A DNA stretch of 64,000 bases from Oscarella lobularis (lineage: Eukaryota > Porifera > Homoscleromorpha > Homosclerophorida > Oscarellidae). Shown here one piece after another: positions 37,801 through 48,690 of this stretch (its first letter is position 1; the number at the start of each line of letters is the position of its first letter). The notes beneath the pieces are model-generated. The model saw nothing but the letters and a program-made list of their open reading frames with translations, did no database searches and was not told the DNA's origin. The stretch spans positions 3,224,001 through 3,288,000 of the forward strand of contig NC_089182.1 in the NCBI RefSeq assembly GCF_947507565.1, read 5' to 3'. Both the position numbers and the translations under genes were made by a program.

Positions 37801-38630
37801 TCCATGTCCTCTGTGTGCCAGGCGAACGTGGCTCGCCACATGCCGAAGTAGAGATAGGGCGTGTTGACTCCCGGAATGGGAAGTTGCAATTGGGTCAGAA
37901 TCGAGTCGAGTCGGCTCACATTCCACGTGTGCACGTCTGCGTCGAAGAGAGTGCCCGGAAGATCGGCGCCGTACATGGGCGGATTGAACATGAGACTTTT
38001 CCAGTAGCGCCGATCGATTTCATCGAAATCATCAACGTTTACAGGTGGTTTGAATCTGGGGGGAGAGAAACGCGTACGCGCGTTAAGTAGTAAGCAACGG
38101 CTACTATGGAAACTAATTATCACGTCACTCCATCGACGTCATAGTCACGTGACAAGACTTACTTGTCGCTGAGGGCGAGTTCGCGAAACTGCGCTACGCT
38201 GACGGCCTTCTTCTGCACGTTGAACAGTCGAAACAGCCCTGAACGTACACGCATTAGCGCGCATTCGCAGGTGCGCGCGCGCGTTCGACGTCGCGTAGCG
38301 CAATAGAGAATCGGCGAAGGCAAATGCCTCTTACCTTGTCCGCCGGAGAAGCTCTGTTCGATGGGGCACGTTATGTTTACGTCCACGTTCTCGTACGAGC
38401 GTCGCGCGAGCCAGCCTTTGGGCGGAATGACCTGAAATCGGGGCGGTTGGGCGTTTCGTTTGCGCTTCTTCGTGTCGCAACGATCTTTTTTTCTCCGGTT
38501 TTACCTTGGCTCCGCCGAATTTGTGAGCGCCGCATCTTTCCATGTACTTTACGTAGCCGTGGAAGTCTTTGAATTCCTCCATCGTCGGCCGGAAAACCAT
38601 GATCTCCGTTTTGTCTGATCCCTCGGCCAT
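34898..38630 (-). CDS. KDM4-type JmjC histone lysine demethylase
   Basis: Nuclear Fe(II)/2-oxoglutarate demethylase for H3K9/H3K36 methyl marks. Jmj[21 protein letters not shown]. Jmj[40 protein letters not shown] (iron ligands H and E) and [14 protein letters not shown], then the distal part near 37400-37560 with [22 protein letters not shown], which holds the third ligand region. The PHD/extended PHD zinc clusters follow ([12 protein letters not shown] near 36730; [13 protein letters not shown] near 35930; [19 protein letters not shown] near 35700; HVTCAYRAG). Double-Tudor-like strands ([25 protein letters not shown]) end at 34898 with TSPSPGPV. The set matches full-length vertebrate KDM4A-C in order. 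It is divergent to SLC4A11, with 81 bases between start codons. Confidence 0.9.
35030..35056. repeat. (GA)n microsatellite in KDM4 intron
   Basis: A run of about 13 AG units, once interrupted by C, in a KDM4 intron between Tudor exons. Confidence 0.9.
36363..36600. repeat. Two related 55-base copies in a KDM4 intron
   Basis: Copy 1 (36363-36418) and copy 2 (36538-36593) share TTGGGTAGAC, TCTAGATA, ACATG and GGGATTCCTTCT in the same order. A TAGGCTAAG motif also recurs nearby (36530, 36667). They lie in the intron between PHD exons. This is a local degenerate duplication or part of an old repeat family. Confidence 0.6.
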
Positions 38631-38711
38631 CTCTCTCTGGCCGAGTTGAAGAACGAATATCCGGGTTATTGTTGCGTTTACGTTTAACGCGCGTTTTGCG
38701 TTTGAGTGACA
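38631..38711. promoter_or_regulatory. 81-base bidirectional promoter, KDM4 / SLC4A11
   Basis: Only 81 bases separate the two start codons, so the 5' UTRs and core promoters must overlap or be minimal. No TATA box is seen. Confidence 0.5.
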
Positions 38712-41700
38712 ATGGAATTGACTGAAATTGAACTAAATACCAGCAGTTCATCAAATACACTGAAAGAAGGTTAAGAAATTTACCGTTTGCTGTTTTTTAC
38801 TTTGATTTCTTCGCAGATATATCGACGTTGATCTATAATCGATCTCAGGCAAATAGAGTCCATAATTACGGAATGATTTAGATGCATTTTGCTATTACAG
38901 CGGCTTGAATTGAAGAACTTTAAAGATGAAGTTCGCGGGCCAATGGACGTGTTTCACTTTCTCAGCCAATCCGTGCCAATACTGCTAGATTTGCATGGAA
39001 AGTCCCTAAGCGGCATAGTAGATCGCATGCTAGAGGCAATGAGCAACGAGTATACCGAGACTGAATCGAGCTCAGCTCAGAAAATGAAGGAAGAGGCAAA
39101 GCAGAGCCTCTTTACGCCAGATTCAGGTTATGTGAGATGCCAAGTCCTAGCTTTGATTAGCCTACTCAGTCATACATAGACTGACTGTGACAATAAAATT
39201 TTCTTAGTGCATCAGTTGGCTAATACAATACAAGGTACGGAAACGAGTGAAGGCGGAGGTATTGAACCAGTCCAAATCTGGGTCGCGGCTATGTGAGGAC
39301 CGGATTGATAGGCTGTAAAAAGCTGCGACTTTTCGACTCGTACTTTTAGATCTGAATTAGCTAGTATACAGAGGCGGCACGTGGCTATTGCTCGCCTCGC
39401 GTCACCGGTAAACATGGGTCGTACTACGCAGGAAATTCGCATTCTAATTCTAGTCTTAGCTCCAATGAAAGAGGTTGGTTTGTTATTTGCATTCTAATTC
39501 ATGGATATACTCGTGTTGTAAAGAAAGGAACTAAAACCGCGGTTGAAACCGGTCGAACTTTCGCCACATTGTTTAACGACGTGGAATTAAGAAATCAGTT
39601 GTTGTCTGCCTCAAATGTCGACGAATTCAAGGTAACGCGTAAGAGACCGACTCGAAAGGAAGCTGTTAGTGAACGAAATACAGAAACTGCTACTTGAGCA
39701 TACACGAAAACTTATAGACGGCGAGGCTGATCAAACCTCAAAGAGGCGGTCTTCGCACGACATTTACATAGCGAAACAGGTAAGTTATAGGCATGAGTAA
39801 GTGCAGCTCCCCCAAAGTCAGATTCATAAGACTTCAATTGGATGGAGATTGGGGCGAGGCATTGTGAACGATCTAAGGCGACGTTTGCCTCATTACAAAT
39901 CTGACTACGTTGATGGTATGCAGATAAGGCGTTACTTAGTGAATAGGGTGAACCCCTAATTTTAGTTCTTAGGTGTCAGAGGACAGGGAACCCTAAGAAA
40001 AGTCATACCTGCAACGTTCTTTCTGTACTTCGCATGCCTTCTACCTTCAATTGCATTTGGAGTCCTAAATGCTGAAAATACGAAAAGTAAAATAGGTAAG
40101 ATAACATACGTACTTTGGTGTCCTATAAACTGTTGAAAATCAATTTAAGGAGTCTGGAAGGTTCTATTTTCGCAAGCCGTAGGCAGCATACTATTTGCCC
40201 TAATAGGTGGCCAACCCATCCTCGTTCTTCTAACAACCGCTCCTCTAGCACTGTATACAAAAGGTGAATAAAGCAGTGTACCTTTTAGCTAAGCAATAAC
40301 CTTTCCTGGCAGTTATATTCAGTATTGCTGAAAATAAAGAAATCGACTCGCTCGCATTCTATAGTTGCGTCGGTTTGTGGAATGCAGGATTCCTACTTCT
40401 CTATTCCGGTCTGAATCTCTCGAAAATCGTCGTGTGGTCGACTCGATCGACCGAGGAATTATTCGCCTTGTTTATATCGGTTGCGTTCACTGTAGACAGT
40501 ATCGTGGATCTTCACAGAAGTAATTAGGACTTAGGCAACGATCGAAGTCAGCCAACGGCAATTGTTAGATTTCGACGCAAACTATCATTCACCGGCTTGT
40601 AGCTCAAAGTCGTCACAAAACGCAACTCCGTCAATACTCATAAATACAACGCTTACCGAAATTGAGCCGTGCCTAAGGGAGACAAGCTTACTTTATCTGA
40701 TCCTTTTGCTCGGCACAATCTGGCTAAGCAGCACTCTCTATCAATTTAGAAAAAGGCAAGTCACATTTCTTTAGTATGTAAAGTGGACCGTTTTTTATTA
40801 GTCCTTTCCTTGACGCTGGAAAACGTGAATTCCTTTCCGACTACGCCTTGCCGGTGTCGGTCTTGATCATGTCGTTTCTGGGCTCATATATCGCTAGAGA
40901 TGTACCAAGTACGTTTGTTCAGTTTGAGTCTCTCGTTCATGAAAACAGCCAACGTTTTATAGTGAAAAAAGCGGACTTCACTTCCAATGGTTTGTTCAAC
41001 GTTCCGGCTTTTAGTTCTCTCCCGATATGGGCCATATTTGCTGCCATGGGCTTGGGATTTGCTCTGTCCCTGCTATTTTTCATAGATCAAAACATCGCAT
41101 CGGCTCTAGTCAACAGTTCAAAGAACAAGTACTTACTAGACTAGAGATACTATCCCTGCCCTTTCTTTCGAGGTTAAAAAAGGGTCCCAGCTATCACTGG
41201 GACCTATTCGTCGTTGGCATCATCAATGCCCTGTTGTCTCTCTTCGGCTTAGCGTGGATTCACGGGGCCCTACCCCACTCACCGCTACACTTGCAAGCGC
41301 TGGCTGAATCAGAAGAGCGCGTTGATCAAGGCCACGTCTATAACATGTAAGAAAAAAAAAAGAAAAAATTGAGTCTTTCGCCTATCGTTCCCATTTCAGT
41401 ATCGTCAAAGTTCACGAAACGCGTCTGACGACACTGGTGTCGCACGTTCTCATCCTCCTCACGATATTTCTCTTTCCAGAGCCGCTCTATTATATTCCCA
41501 TTCCCGTGCTCTACGGTCTTTTCGTTTTCATGGCGACGACGGCACTGAACGACAACCAACTCTTCGAAAGAAGTCTCCTATTCGTTACAGAACAGGTACT
41601 TATACTACGAGAGGAATTTACACTGACGACTTCTCTCTCCTAGGCCGCTTATCCCCCAAATCACTACATTCGGAGAGTTCCCCAGCGAAAAATTCACCAA

Positions 41701-41877
41701 TTCACCCTTATTCAGCTGTGCCTGCTAAGCCTCGTTTGCATTTTCGGTTTCGTTCCTGTGGCATACGTCAAACTCCTCTTCCCCGTCGTCCTCTTTCTCA
41801 TCCTGCCAGCAAGACACATTCTAGTCCCGAAGCTCATCAGCGCCAAGTATCTCTCAGCCCTCGATGGACACTTATAG
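38712..41877 (+). CDS. SLC4A11: SLC4A11-type membrane transporter
   Basis: SLC4-family transporter; vertebrate SLC4A11 carries H+(OH-) and water or borate-type substrates. Short first exons ([28 protein letters not shown]) lead to a compact cytoplasmic domain ([22 protein letters not shown]). The membrane domain starts [19 protein letters not shown] and continues [148 protein letters not shown] and [15 protein letters not shown]. Many of these blocks coincide with remembered human SLC4A11 rather than other SLC4 members. An N-glycosylated loop (NTTLTE near 40650) lies where SLC4A11 has its large extracellular loop. The start was chosen because the only joinable 5' exon opens at 38712. Confidence 0.9.
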
Positions 41878-41894
41878 ATGCGTGTGCATGTGTC

Positions 41895-41914
41895 AGTGTG
41901 TGTGTGTGTGTGTA
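41895..41914. repeat. (GT)n microsatellite
   Basis: About eight GT units in the 3' flank of SLC4A11, 40 bases before the next gene's start codon. Confidence 0.9.
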
Positions 41915-41955
41915 TTATGTAACTCCGTCACAAAACTCTATTGTTGACGTCATTT

Positions 41956-42836
41956 ATGCCATTTAAGCGTCGCGTTTCTTTGCTATTTCAACGATTCGGG
42001 CAACTATTCGTCGCGTGTGCCAGCGTTCGTTGTCGTCGTCGTCGCGTCAGACGACAAAATGCAAATGCTGATGACGGCGGCGACGGGGGAGACAATAATG
42101 ATGATGACACCTACCTTCCATCCATCGCCTCAATTCCATGGTAAAGGAAAACATTCCACTGATTTAATTAATTAATTAATTAATTAGAGTCTTTTAGCAG
42201 TACGTACGAAGAGCTGACTGGCGACGACGAATTTCACTCCATCCTGCGTTCGGAGTCAGACGAATTCCACGACTGCATTCCGCAGTATGAAAATTTCGAA
42301 TTAGTCAAAAATTTTACCTGGACGATCGTTTCCTCAGCTCGACTCCCCCTCTATCGAGTTCCCTCGAAGACTTGAGCCATTACGAAAATTTCGACGACGA
42401 CGAAAAAGTCAATTCGGAGACGAATTCTCACGCGATTCGGCTACTTCGCATCAAGGAATTGTCTCGTGTCGAAGCGACGACGGGGGGCCCCGTCGCTCTC
42501 GAGGCTCTCGTCGCGACGAGAAGTCGCCTCCCCCGAAGCAACATGGCACGTGTAGGCGTGAGAATATCGTGGAACGATTGGAAAACGTTCGACGATTGCG
42601 AGGGTCGTTGGGTGCAGAGTCTTACGTCGTCGATCGATCTTTTTCTCGTCGATTTGCCCGTGCCTACGACGCTCGAGCGCGAAATGGGTCGATTGAAGGC
42701 CGATTTCGCCTTGCGATGCATCGTCAACGATGCGACGTATTGGAGCGGTTGCGACAAGGGAAATTTCTGCTATTACCCGGGCGAAGGCGGAGAAAAGGAC
42801 TATTCCTTTGTAGTGCTGCGTGAAATTCAGATGTAG
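41956..42836 (+). CDS. CBM21 protein, PP1 glycogen-targeting subunit-like
   Basis: Probably a PPP1R3-type glycogen-targeting regulatory subunit. The N-terminal exon is basic then acidic (MPFKRRVSLLFQRFG... ADDGGDGGDNNDDD). The C-terminal exon carries a CBM21 pattern: VGVRISWNDWKTFDDCEGRW, SSIDLFLVDLPVP, RLKADFALRCIVND and TYWSGCDKGNFCY. These match the WKTF, DLP, EFAV and NG.TYWDNN.GKNY blocks of CBM21 starch/glycogen-binding domains. The PP1-docking RVxF motif is not clear: RRVSLLF has Leu where Phe is expected. About 255 residues, short for the family. Only 52 bases separate its stop from the LEPROT start on the same strand. Confidence 0.7.
42164..42187. repeat. (AATT)n run
   Basis: About six AATT/TTAA units in the first intron of the CBM21 gene. 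Confidence 0.9.
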
Positions 42837-42888
42837 GCTTCCCCTTGTACGGGCTTAGGCCTACGTGTACGGGAGTTCTCGTGATGTC

Positions 42889-43685
42889 ATGGCCGGAATA
42901 AAAGGTAAACTTGTTCTTCTCATCTGTGTCTCTTTTCTACATCTCTAACCGTTCTTTTTGATTCGTATCCATTCCTCGCTTTGCCACAGCGTAAGTTCTC
43001 GACGCCCTTATTCCTATCTAACGAAAAAACGCGGTATCTCCTTAGACTAATCTCTCTCGCCTTTTTCGGATCGTGTGGCGCCCTATTCGTCGTCCTCGGA
43101 TGCGCCTTACCGCCGTACGGGTAAGACCGAAAACGCTACGCGTCGCTAGTATTCGAAAAACGCATTTTTTCGACGCAGATCGTGGTGGCCTCTCTTCGTT
43201 CGTAAGATTTTTTAGAACGCCGACTTCTCGATCGTCTTACGTGTGAGTCTAGTTCTTCCGTTCGTCTTGGCGCCTATTCCTGCGACTATTGTGAATCGAT
43301 GCACTGAAAGAACGACGGCATCTAGGTAAAAGAGTCCCCGTTTCGTCATCATTCGGCATTTTGACTGTGCTTAGTGTTTCTTATGAGGTTGCCGTCTTTC
43401 TGACTACCGGTATCATTGTGTCAGCTTTCGGTGAGTACAGATGTGGGGCGTGGCAAAAATTGCTACTGATTTTTCCTTAGGAATACCACTGGTTCTCTAT
43501 CGAGGCGGAGAGGTGAAATAGGAGCATTCTCTAGAATTTTTTACCTAGAAACGTCTTTCTAGATTAAACTAGGAGCAATGGCGTTGACGATGAGCGGAAA
43601 TATTCTTGTCTTTTTCACCGAATTTCTCTACTTCGCCGTCTTTCGCTCTGAAGACGATGACTGGGCTTACAGCCTCGTAAACTAG
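42889..43685 (+). CDS. LEPROT: LEPROT/Vps55 family four-helix membrane protein
   Basis: Endosomal protein of the OB-RGRP/Vps55 family, which acts in late endosome-to-vacuole sorting and limits receptor surface levels. Exons give MAGIK, then ISLAFFGSCGALFVVLGCAL (helix 1), WWPLFV with LVLPFVLAPIPATIV (helix 2), VAVFLTTGIIVSAFGIPLVL (helix 3) and IKLGAMALTMSGNILVFF (helix 4), with the tail ending DDWAYSLVN. The order, the MAGIK start and the TTGIxVSAFG block match human LEPROT, about 130 residues. The first exon holds only five codons. Confidence 0.92.
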
Positions 43686-43964
43686 TAAAGAAAAAAATTC
43701 CTTTGTGGTGTACAGTGCAAAAACGTAATAGATACAGATTCACACACATGTTGCGTTGGTGTGGTGCCGCGTCACGCGACGAGGCGCGCAGCGCGCAGTT
43801 GCTCTGCGCGCACTGCCGCGCAGTCCGTAATAATTACTTCCTCGTGTATCGTCGTATCCATGTGACAGCTGCGTGTTCACCTCTCCTGCGTTCACGGCAG
43901 CTTCTCGCACGCGCTTCGGCCTAGACACTGTGGCTCTCTCGTTTCGTGAACCCCAACGCTACCC

Positions 43965-44664
43965 ATGCTTATGTCCGTAAAAGTGACCGACGAAGAAAGT
44001 AAGCTCGTGCACGTTTTTCAGCGCGACGACGAGTCTAGCGTGTTTTCCGGGGACGGGAAACTCACTCGCGCCTAATCTCCTCTCACCCGAATGGCCGTCG
44101 CGGCTATTTCGCGAACCGAAACAAGCCCTTTCGATTACGAGCCTCCCCCCGCACGCCTTTTATAGTCCTATCACGTGACCGTTTGTACCTTTATGGCGGT
44201 TCGCAGTCTGGCGAAGCGGCAACGTTCGCCGCGGCGGCTTCGTCCTTCTCAGCCGATCGCGCGCCGACGGAACTATGTACGTTCTGATGGTAAAGAAGGC
44301 GAAAGGCGCCTTGCCGTGGGGATTTCCGAAGGGCGGCATCGAAGGCGACGAAACGGTTCTCGAAACGGCGTTTCGCGAGCTGCACGAAGAGACGGGAGTC
44401 GCGCGCGAGCAGGTAGTGCTCGTCGATCAGTGCGCGCGAACGTTCGCCGAGCCGAACGAGTTGGGAAAGTTTACGATTTATTATTGCGCGACGTACAGCG
44501 GTGATCCGGGACAGCAGAAATTCGCTTTTAGCGGCGACGAGATCGAGGAAGTGCGGTGGGTCGATGTCGATTCCGTAGTCGAATTTCAGACGATGATGAA
44601 GCCGACGAGATTGGCTGTATTGGAAATGGCTCTCGAGTATTATTATTCCTTGTTGAAATCTTAA
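43965..44664 (+). CDS. Nudix hydrolase
   Basis: Small Nudix-fold pyrophosphohydrolase. The complete Nudix box G-x5-E-x7-RE-x2-EE-x-G is present: GGIEGDE, then RELHEETG seven residues on. It is preceded by YVLMVKKAKG and WGFPKG and followed by GKFTIYYCATYSGD and EVRWVDVDSV. The 3' exon is certain. The reading frame extends upstream of the first Met (44275) through SRSRADGTMYVL, which is part of the normal fold, so a spliced first exon (43965, MLMSVKVTDEE, donor GTAAGC; acceptor near 44208) is proposed. Substrate unknown; nucleotide or inositol phosphates are possible. Stop at 44662. Confidence 0.8.
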
Positions 44665-44801
44665 TTATTATTAGCCGGGACACTTTCTCTCTTGCACGTA
44701 ATTAGAGTCGCATTGTAGTTATTGCTACACGTATTATAAATACAGTGGAAACAGTTTTTGATTTTTTTGCGTGTGCGCTTTTTCGCGAGATTTTGCATTA
44801 G

Positions 44802-44839
44802 AGGAAATAAATCTATGAATATTTATAGATTTATTTCCT
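44802..44839. repeat. 38-base palindrome with AATAAA on both strands
   Basis: Perfect 15-base arms (44802-44816 and 44825-44839) around an 8-base spacer that itself contains AATATT. Each arm holds an AATAAA on opposite strands, about 140 bases after the Nudix stop. It could serve as a poly(A) signal region or form an RNA hairpin; function inferred. Confidence 0.85.
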
Positions 44840-44882
44840 GCTGTATGTGGCATTACCATATTCAGAGGACTCGTGTCCGCAT

Positions 44883-45141
44883 CCTTTGGCAATTATCGGT
44901 AGGAGGAGCCACTCTTCTCCGGAATCTCCGCGGCATTTCCGCGGAAACCTTCCCATCGCGCATTGCGCAGCAGACTGACAATGGGAGAAACAACCAGCGA
45001 ACGATCGAGTAAGAGAGCCTGAAAAGGCGAACCACGCGCGCGCCATTTACCACGCGAATGAACGCGTAGACGATAACGGGACCCCGACCTGTCTGCTGCG
45101 CCGCCTTCGAGGAGCGTTGGCACCCCGAATATTGCCAAAGG
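44883..45141. repeat. Degenerate inverted-repeat element, possible foldback or MITE
   Basis: Outer arms 44883-44899 and 45125-45141 match as reverse complements at 15 of 17 bases (CCTTTGGCAA...CGG). An inner pair, 44965-44975 and 45091-45101 (GCGCAGCAGAC), is a perfect reverse complement. No target site duplication is visible, so a mobile origin is only a guess. Confidence 0.45.
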
Positions 45142-45186
45142 GAAAGAGATACACTCTTGCCAGACATTATTAGGGCAACGGCGTGC

Positions 45187-46937
45187 ATGGGTCACCCCTC
45201 AAGAATGTCTTTGTTTGCCTTAGGACTTCTCTGGGCGTTGGTCTTTCTCTTTGTGGCGCCGCGGTCTGTGTTTCAGCAAAGTACGTCTGACCTGACGCCT
45301 CGCGCGGCGCGGTTCCGCTGCATAAATGACGCGTTTATTTGCATAGATCCGTGTGATTCGAATCCGTGTCAGAACGGAGGCATTTGCTCGAACAAGACGA
45401 CGTCCGAGTTCGAATGCGAGTGTCGTCCCACTCTCGGTCTCAAAACGTTCGGCGGTGTCCGGTGCGAAAACGTGACGTGCGACGCCGAGAAAGATTGCAA
45501 TGCACCAAACGGCCTCTGCAACTCTCTCCCGGAGCAGCCCGTCCGCTGTCGCTGTAGCGGTCTATTTCTCGGGCCGCAATGTGCCGTCTCCGCGCGCGAT
45601 CCTTGCCTTAGACAGAACGGAGCGCTGAACTGCTCGATGATCAATCAGACGTGCGTTGGCAATGTGACGGACGACTCGTTTCGATGCGTGCCTCCTCCTC
45701 CTCCTCCCGTCGTTCCACCATCTTCGCCGCCGTCTTCCACCGCCGCGGCGCTCCTGGCGACGACAGCGGCTATCGAGCCTTATTCTTCGACTCCCTTCGC
45801 AGCTGCGAGTACGACAACGAGTGCTGTGCCGTCGTCGGTTCCAGCCTCTTCAACTAGCGCTCAGATAGACATTTTGCCTTCTACCTCGGCTGTTTTGACT
45901 AGAACTTCGACGGCTGAAATTGCGCTGGTGTCGTCAGTTCCGGCCTCTTCGAGTAGCGCTCAGATAGAGATTTTGCCTTCTACCTCAGCCGTTTTTCAAT
46001 CGATGTCGACGACTAGAACTGAAGTTGCGCCGGCCTCTTCAAGTAGCGCTCAGATTTTGCCTTCTACCTCAGCTGTTGTACAACCGACGTCAACAAGTAA
46101 ACCTTCAACGGCTGTTTCGGCGGCGACCAGCGCTTCTGAGATTCAAGTAGTCCCTACGTCCGTTCAACCAAGAGCTTCAACGTCTCAACTTAATGATGAT
46201 CTCGTTCGAGAAACTTCAACAGCAAATATCGTTCAATCTACTCCAGCAGCTGCGTCTTCTGTTCAGCCTATTTCACCAGCTGACACTTCAACGTCTGAAA
46301 AACAGATGCAAGTGTCAATCAAGCCTTCTCCCTCTGCAGCTGTGAAAAGCACCGAGAAAACGATGCCACCTCTTTTGAGCTCCAGCGAATTTATGGCTCC
46401 TCAGCCCGCTTCTTCCGAGACAACGTCCTCTCAACCGCCTGCTGAGATGACCGTTTTTTCTGCTGCTCCAGTGTTTTCTTCTCAACCAGCTGCTGCCACG
46501 ACTTCAGCGGCTGTTGGCACTCCCAAGCCAACGCCAACAATAGAACCAGGTAGGTATTGATTCTATGGTGTACTTGTGTGTTCTCCTTGTTCTATTTCTT
46601 TCCTGTAGGCTGCACTCCGCCTTGTCTTAATGGAGGAAGTTGCAGTCCAATTGATTCTCTTGAAAATGACTTCACGTGTCTTTGTCCAGAGTCGTTTACT
46701 GGCGTCGATTGTTCTTCTCCCGTTGGTGATCCTTTGGCTGGCGATGACGGCTTGGAAAATTGGGAAATTGCTCTGATTGTGGTGGGCGCCACTGTTGCAT
46801 TTGTGTTGCTCTTGCTCTTTCTGATCTGGCTGTACAACCGCAATGCCAACAGCAAATCGTATAACTTCAAAAAGGCGGAAAAACTGAACGAGATTCCACT
46901 GACTATCACCAACCCCGAGAAAGACGTGCTAATCTGA
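45187..46937 (+). CDS. EGF / mucin-stalk single-pass membrane protein
   Basis: Type I surface protein of unknown role. Signal peptide (MSLFALGLLWALVFLFVAP region). An EGF-like module reads DPCDSNPCQNGGIC...CECRP. Two further Cys-rich segments follow (CDAEKDCNAPNGLC; CLRQNGALNC). A long Ser/Thr/Pro/Ala stalk (45690-46550) has repeats of SSAQI and LPSTSAV. A second EGF (CTPPCLNGGSC...CLCPESFTGVDC) is in the last exon, then one helix (IALIVVGATVAFVLLLLFLI) and a 35-residue basic tail ending KDVLI, which fits a class II PDZ ligand. One intron (about 46551-46607). Start Met could be 45157, 45187 or 45205; 45187 gives the best signal peptide. Confidence 0.8.
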
Positions 46938-47020
46938 AAAATTTCTTAGCATAAGTCGGCCTCATTTTTGTTTTTCGTTGATTTTTTTGGTGATGTAATC
47001 CGGGCACTTAGATAGAGATT

Positions 47021-48637
47021 ATGGCGAGTTCCCCAAGTCTTAGTCTTCTCGATCTTCCGCCGGAATTGCTACTGAGAATCTTCGCCTTCGTTTCGGCGAG
47101 AGACGTCATCCGCTCGGCGAGCTGCACGTGCAAACTCGTTCGCTCGTTGCTCGTCGACGCAAACCAATGGAAAATACGCTACGCGAGCTACGCGAAGACG
47201 CGACGAGTTCGCGACGATCTCGATATCAACTGGAGGCGCGCGTGCGTCGAGCGCGAAGATTCCCTGCCCTGGTTCGCTTCGGACGAGCGTCACGAAGCGA
47301 AAACGTTCAAACTCAAAGGCGAGAAGACAGAATGGGATCGGTGGAGATTCGATTTATCGTCTAGGTCATTATGGATCTGTCGATTGCGTTCATCTTTTGC
47401 CTAATCTCGGTCTTTGCTTGTCGGGCGGTCGCGATCGGCTCGTTCACGTTTGGAACGTGTCGAATTTGACGAACGAACCGTCGAAGGGGCCCATTCAAAC
47501 TCTGACGGGCCATTCGGTACTTTTAATTTAATTAATTAATTAATTAATTATAGATTGGGAGGGAAGGGCTCTTGTAGAATTATGAATACCTGTTTTGATT
47601 AGGGATGGGTGTGGAGTCTTGCTTCTGATCCATCTTCCAGTGGAATTGTTTGCACGGGGTCGTGGGATCACAGGGTCATGGTGTGGCATCTAGAACAACC
47701 AGAGAAACAGTTGCTTCGGTGAGAAGCGAGAGAAAAGAGTACGTTTTTTAATTAAAGAGACTTACTCTAGAGGTCACAAGGCTGTCGTCTTGTGTATGTC
47801 GATGCCTGAGCCGAATATTCTATACACAGGTTGCCAGGATAAGATCACGAGGTGCTTCGATTTGAGAGGTGACGTCAAATGACAAACGAAGCCTGTGTTC
47901 AAAAAATCCCGAAATATTTTTTAATTAATTAAAAGCTTCCAATGAACCGATGCATACCGTGCAAAGCCACAGTCGTTCGGTTCTGTGCCTCGACGTTGCA
48001 AACGACTTCGTCGTGACGGGAAGCGAAGATCAGACGGTTCTCGTTTGGGACAGGAGATCGTCACAGGACTATAAGAGAATTGATGACGTGAGAGCACGTG
48101 CGAGAGAAGAGACGCACAGCATTTCCAGTTTTGCGTATAGATTCCATCGATTGCCATGTGTTTGCGATACACGCAGAGCTTTCTTCGAGTCGGTGCCGGC
48201 AACGGGAGAGTGTATTCCTACAGCAAAGACAAAGATTTTGCTCAAACAGAGGTAGGGATTGGAGGGAGATTGTTATAAAAATTTTAAACTATTGGGGAGG
48301 GAGACTATAAATGAATGGCTTTGTATTAAACGGTTTGTTTTTCTATGTGTAGATTACGTCTTACCATTCCGGCAAAGTCAATAGCATTTGTCACAATCTT
48401 GGTATTGTGATGACGTCATCAACTGACGGCTCCGTGGCTGTCCAGGAGCCGTGGGACAAATCGAACGTAGCAACTGTCGTTAGCCTTGCAGGAGGGCAGA
48501 TAAGTCGAGTAAGTACCACTGGCCCTACTTCTAGATACAATAGCAAAGAACCTTTTCCATAGATCGATTTTGCTGGAAATATGCTGGCGATTGCCTCTAG
48601 CGACGCCGCCGTACGCGTAATAGATCATTCTAGATAG
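47021..48637 (+). CDS. FBXW9: F-box and WD40 protein, FBXW9-like
   Basis: Likely substrate receptor of an SCF ubiquitin ligase. The N-terminal F-box reads LLDLPPELLLRIFAFVSARD and SCTCKLVRSLL. WD40 repeats follow in later exons: GLCLSGGRDRLVHVWN, GHSGWVWSLASD with CTGSWDHRVMVWHL, GHKAVVLCMSMPE with YTGCQDKITRCFDLR, SHSRSVLCLDVAND with VTGSEDQTVLVWDRR, then two diverged repeats near 48180-48240 and 48360-48630, ending VRVIDHSR. The HSRxVLxL...GSEDxTLxVxDRR block and the GWVWSLA motif resemble FBXW9 as I remember it. Eight or so short introns. The stop is 53 bases before the next start codon on the same strand. Confidence 0.82.
47525..47551. repeat. (TTAA)n run
   Basis: About six TTAA units in an FBXW9 intron. 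Confidence 0.9.
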
Positions 48638-48690
48638 AGAGGCACACGTATTTTATAAGAAATATATTATGCAGATTTATACCTTATCAC

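Larger units (their letters stand above)
44665..45186. other. Intergenic with two inverted repeats
   Basis: No coding exon is supported. It holds the near-perfect palindrome at 44802..44839 and a looser inverted repeat bounded by 44883 and 45141, both listed separately, then the EGF/mucin gene start. Confidence 0.5.
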
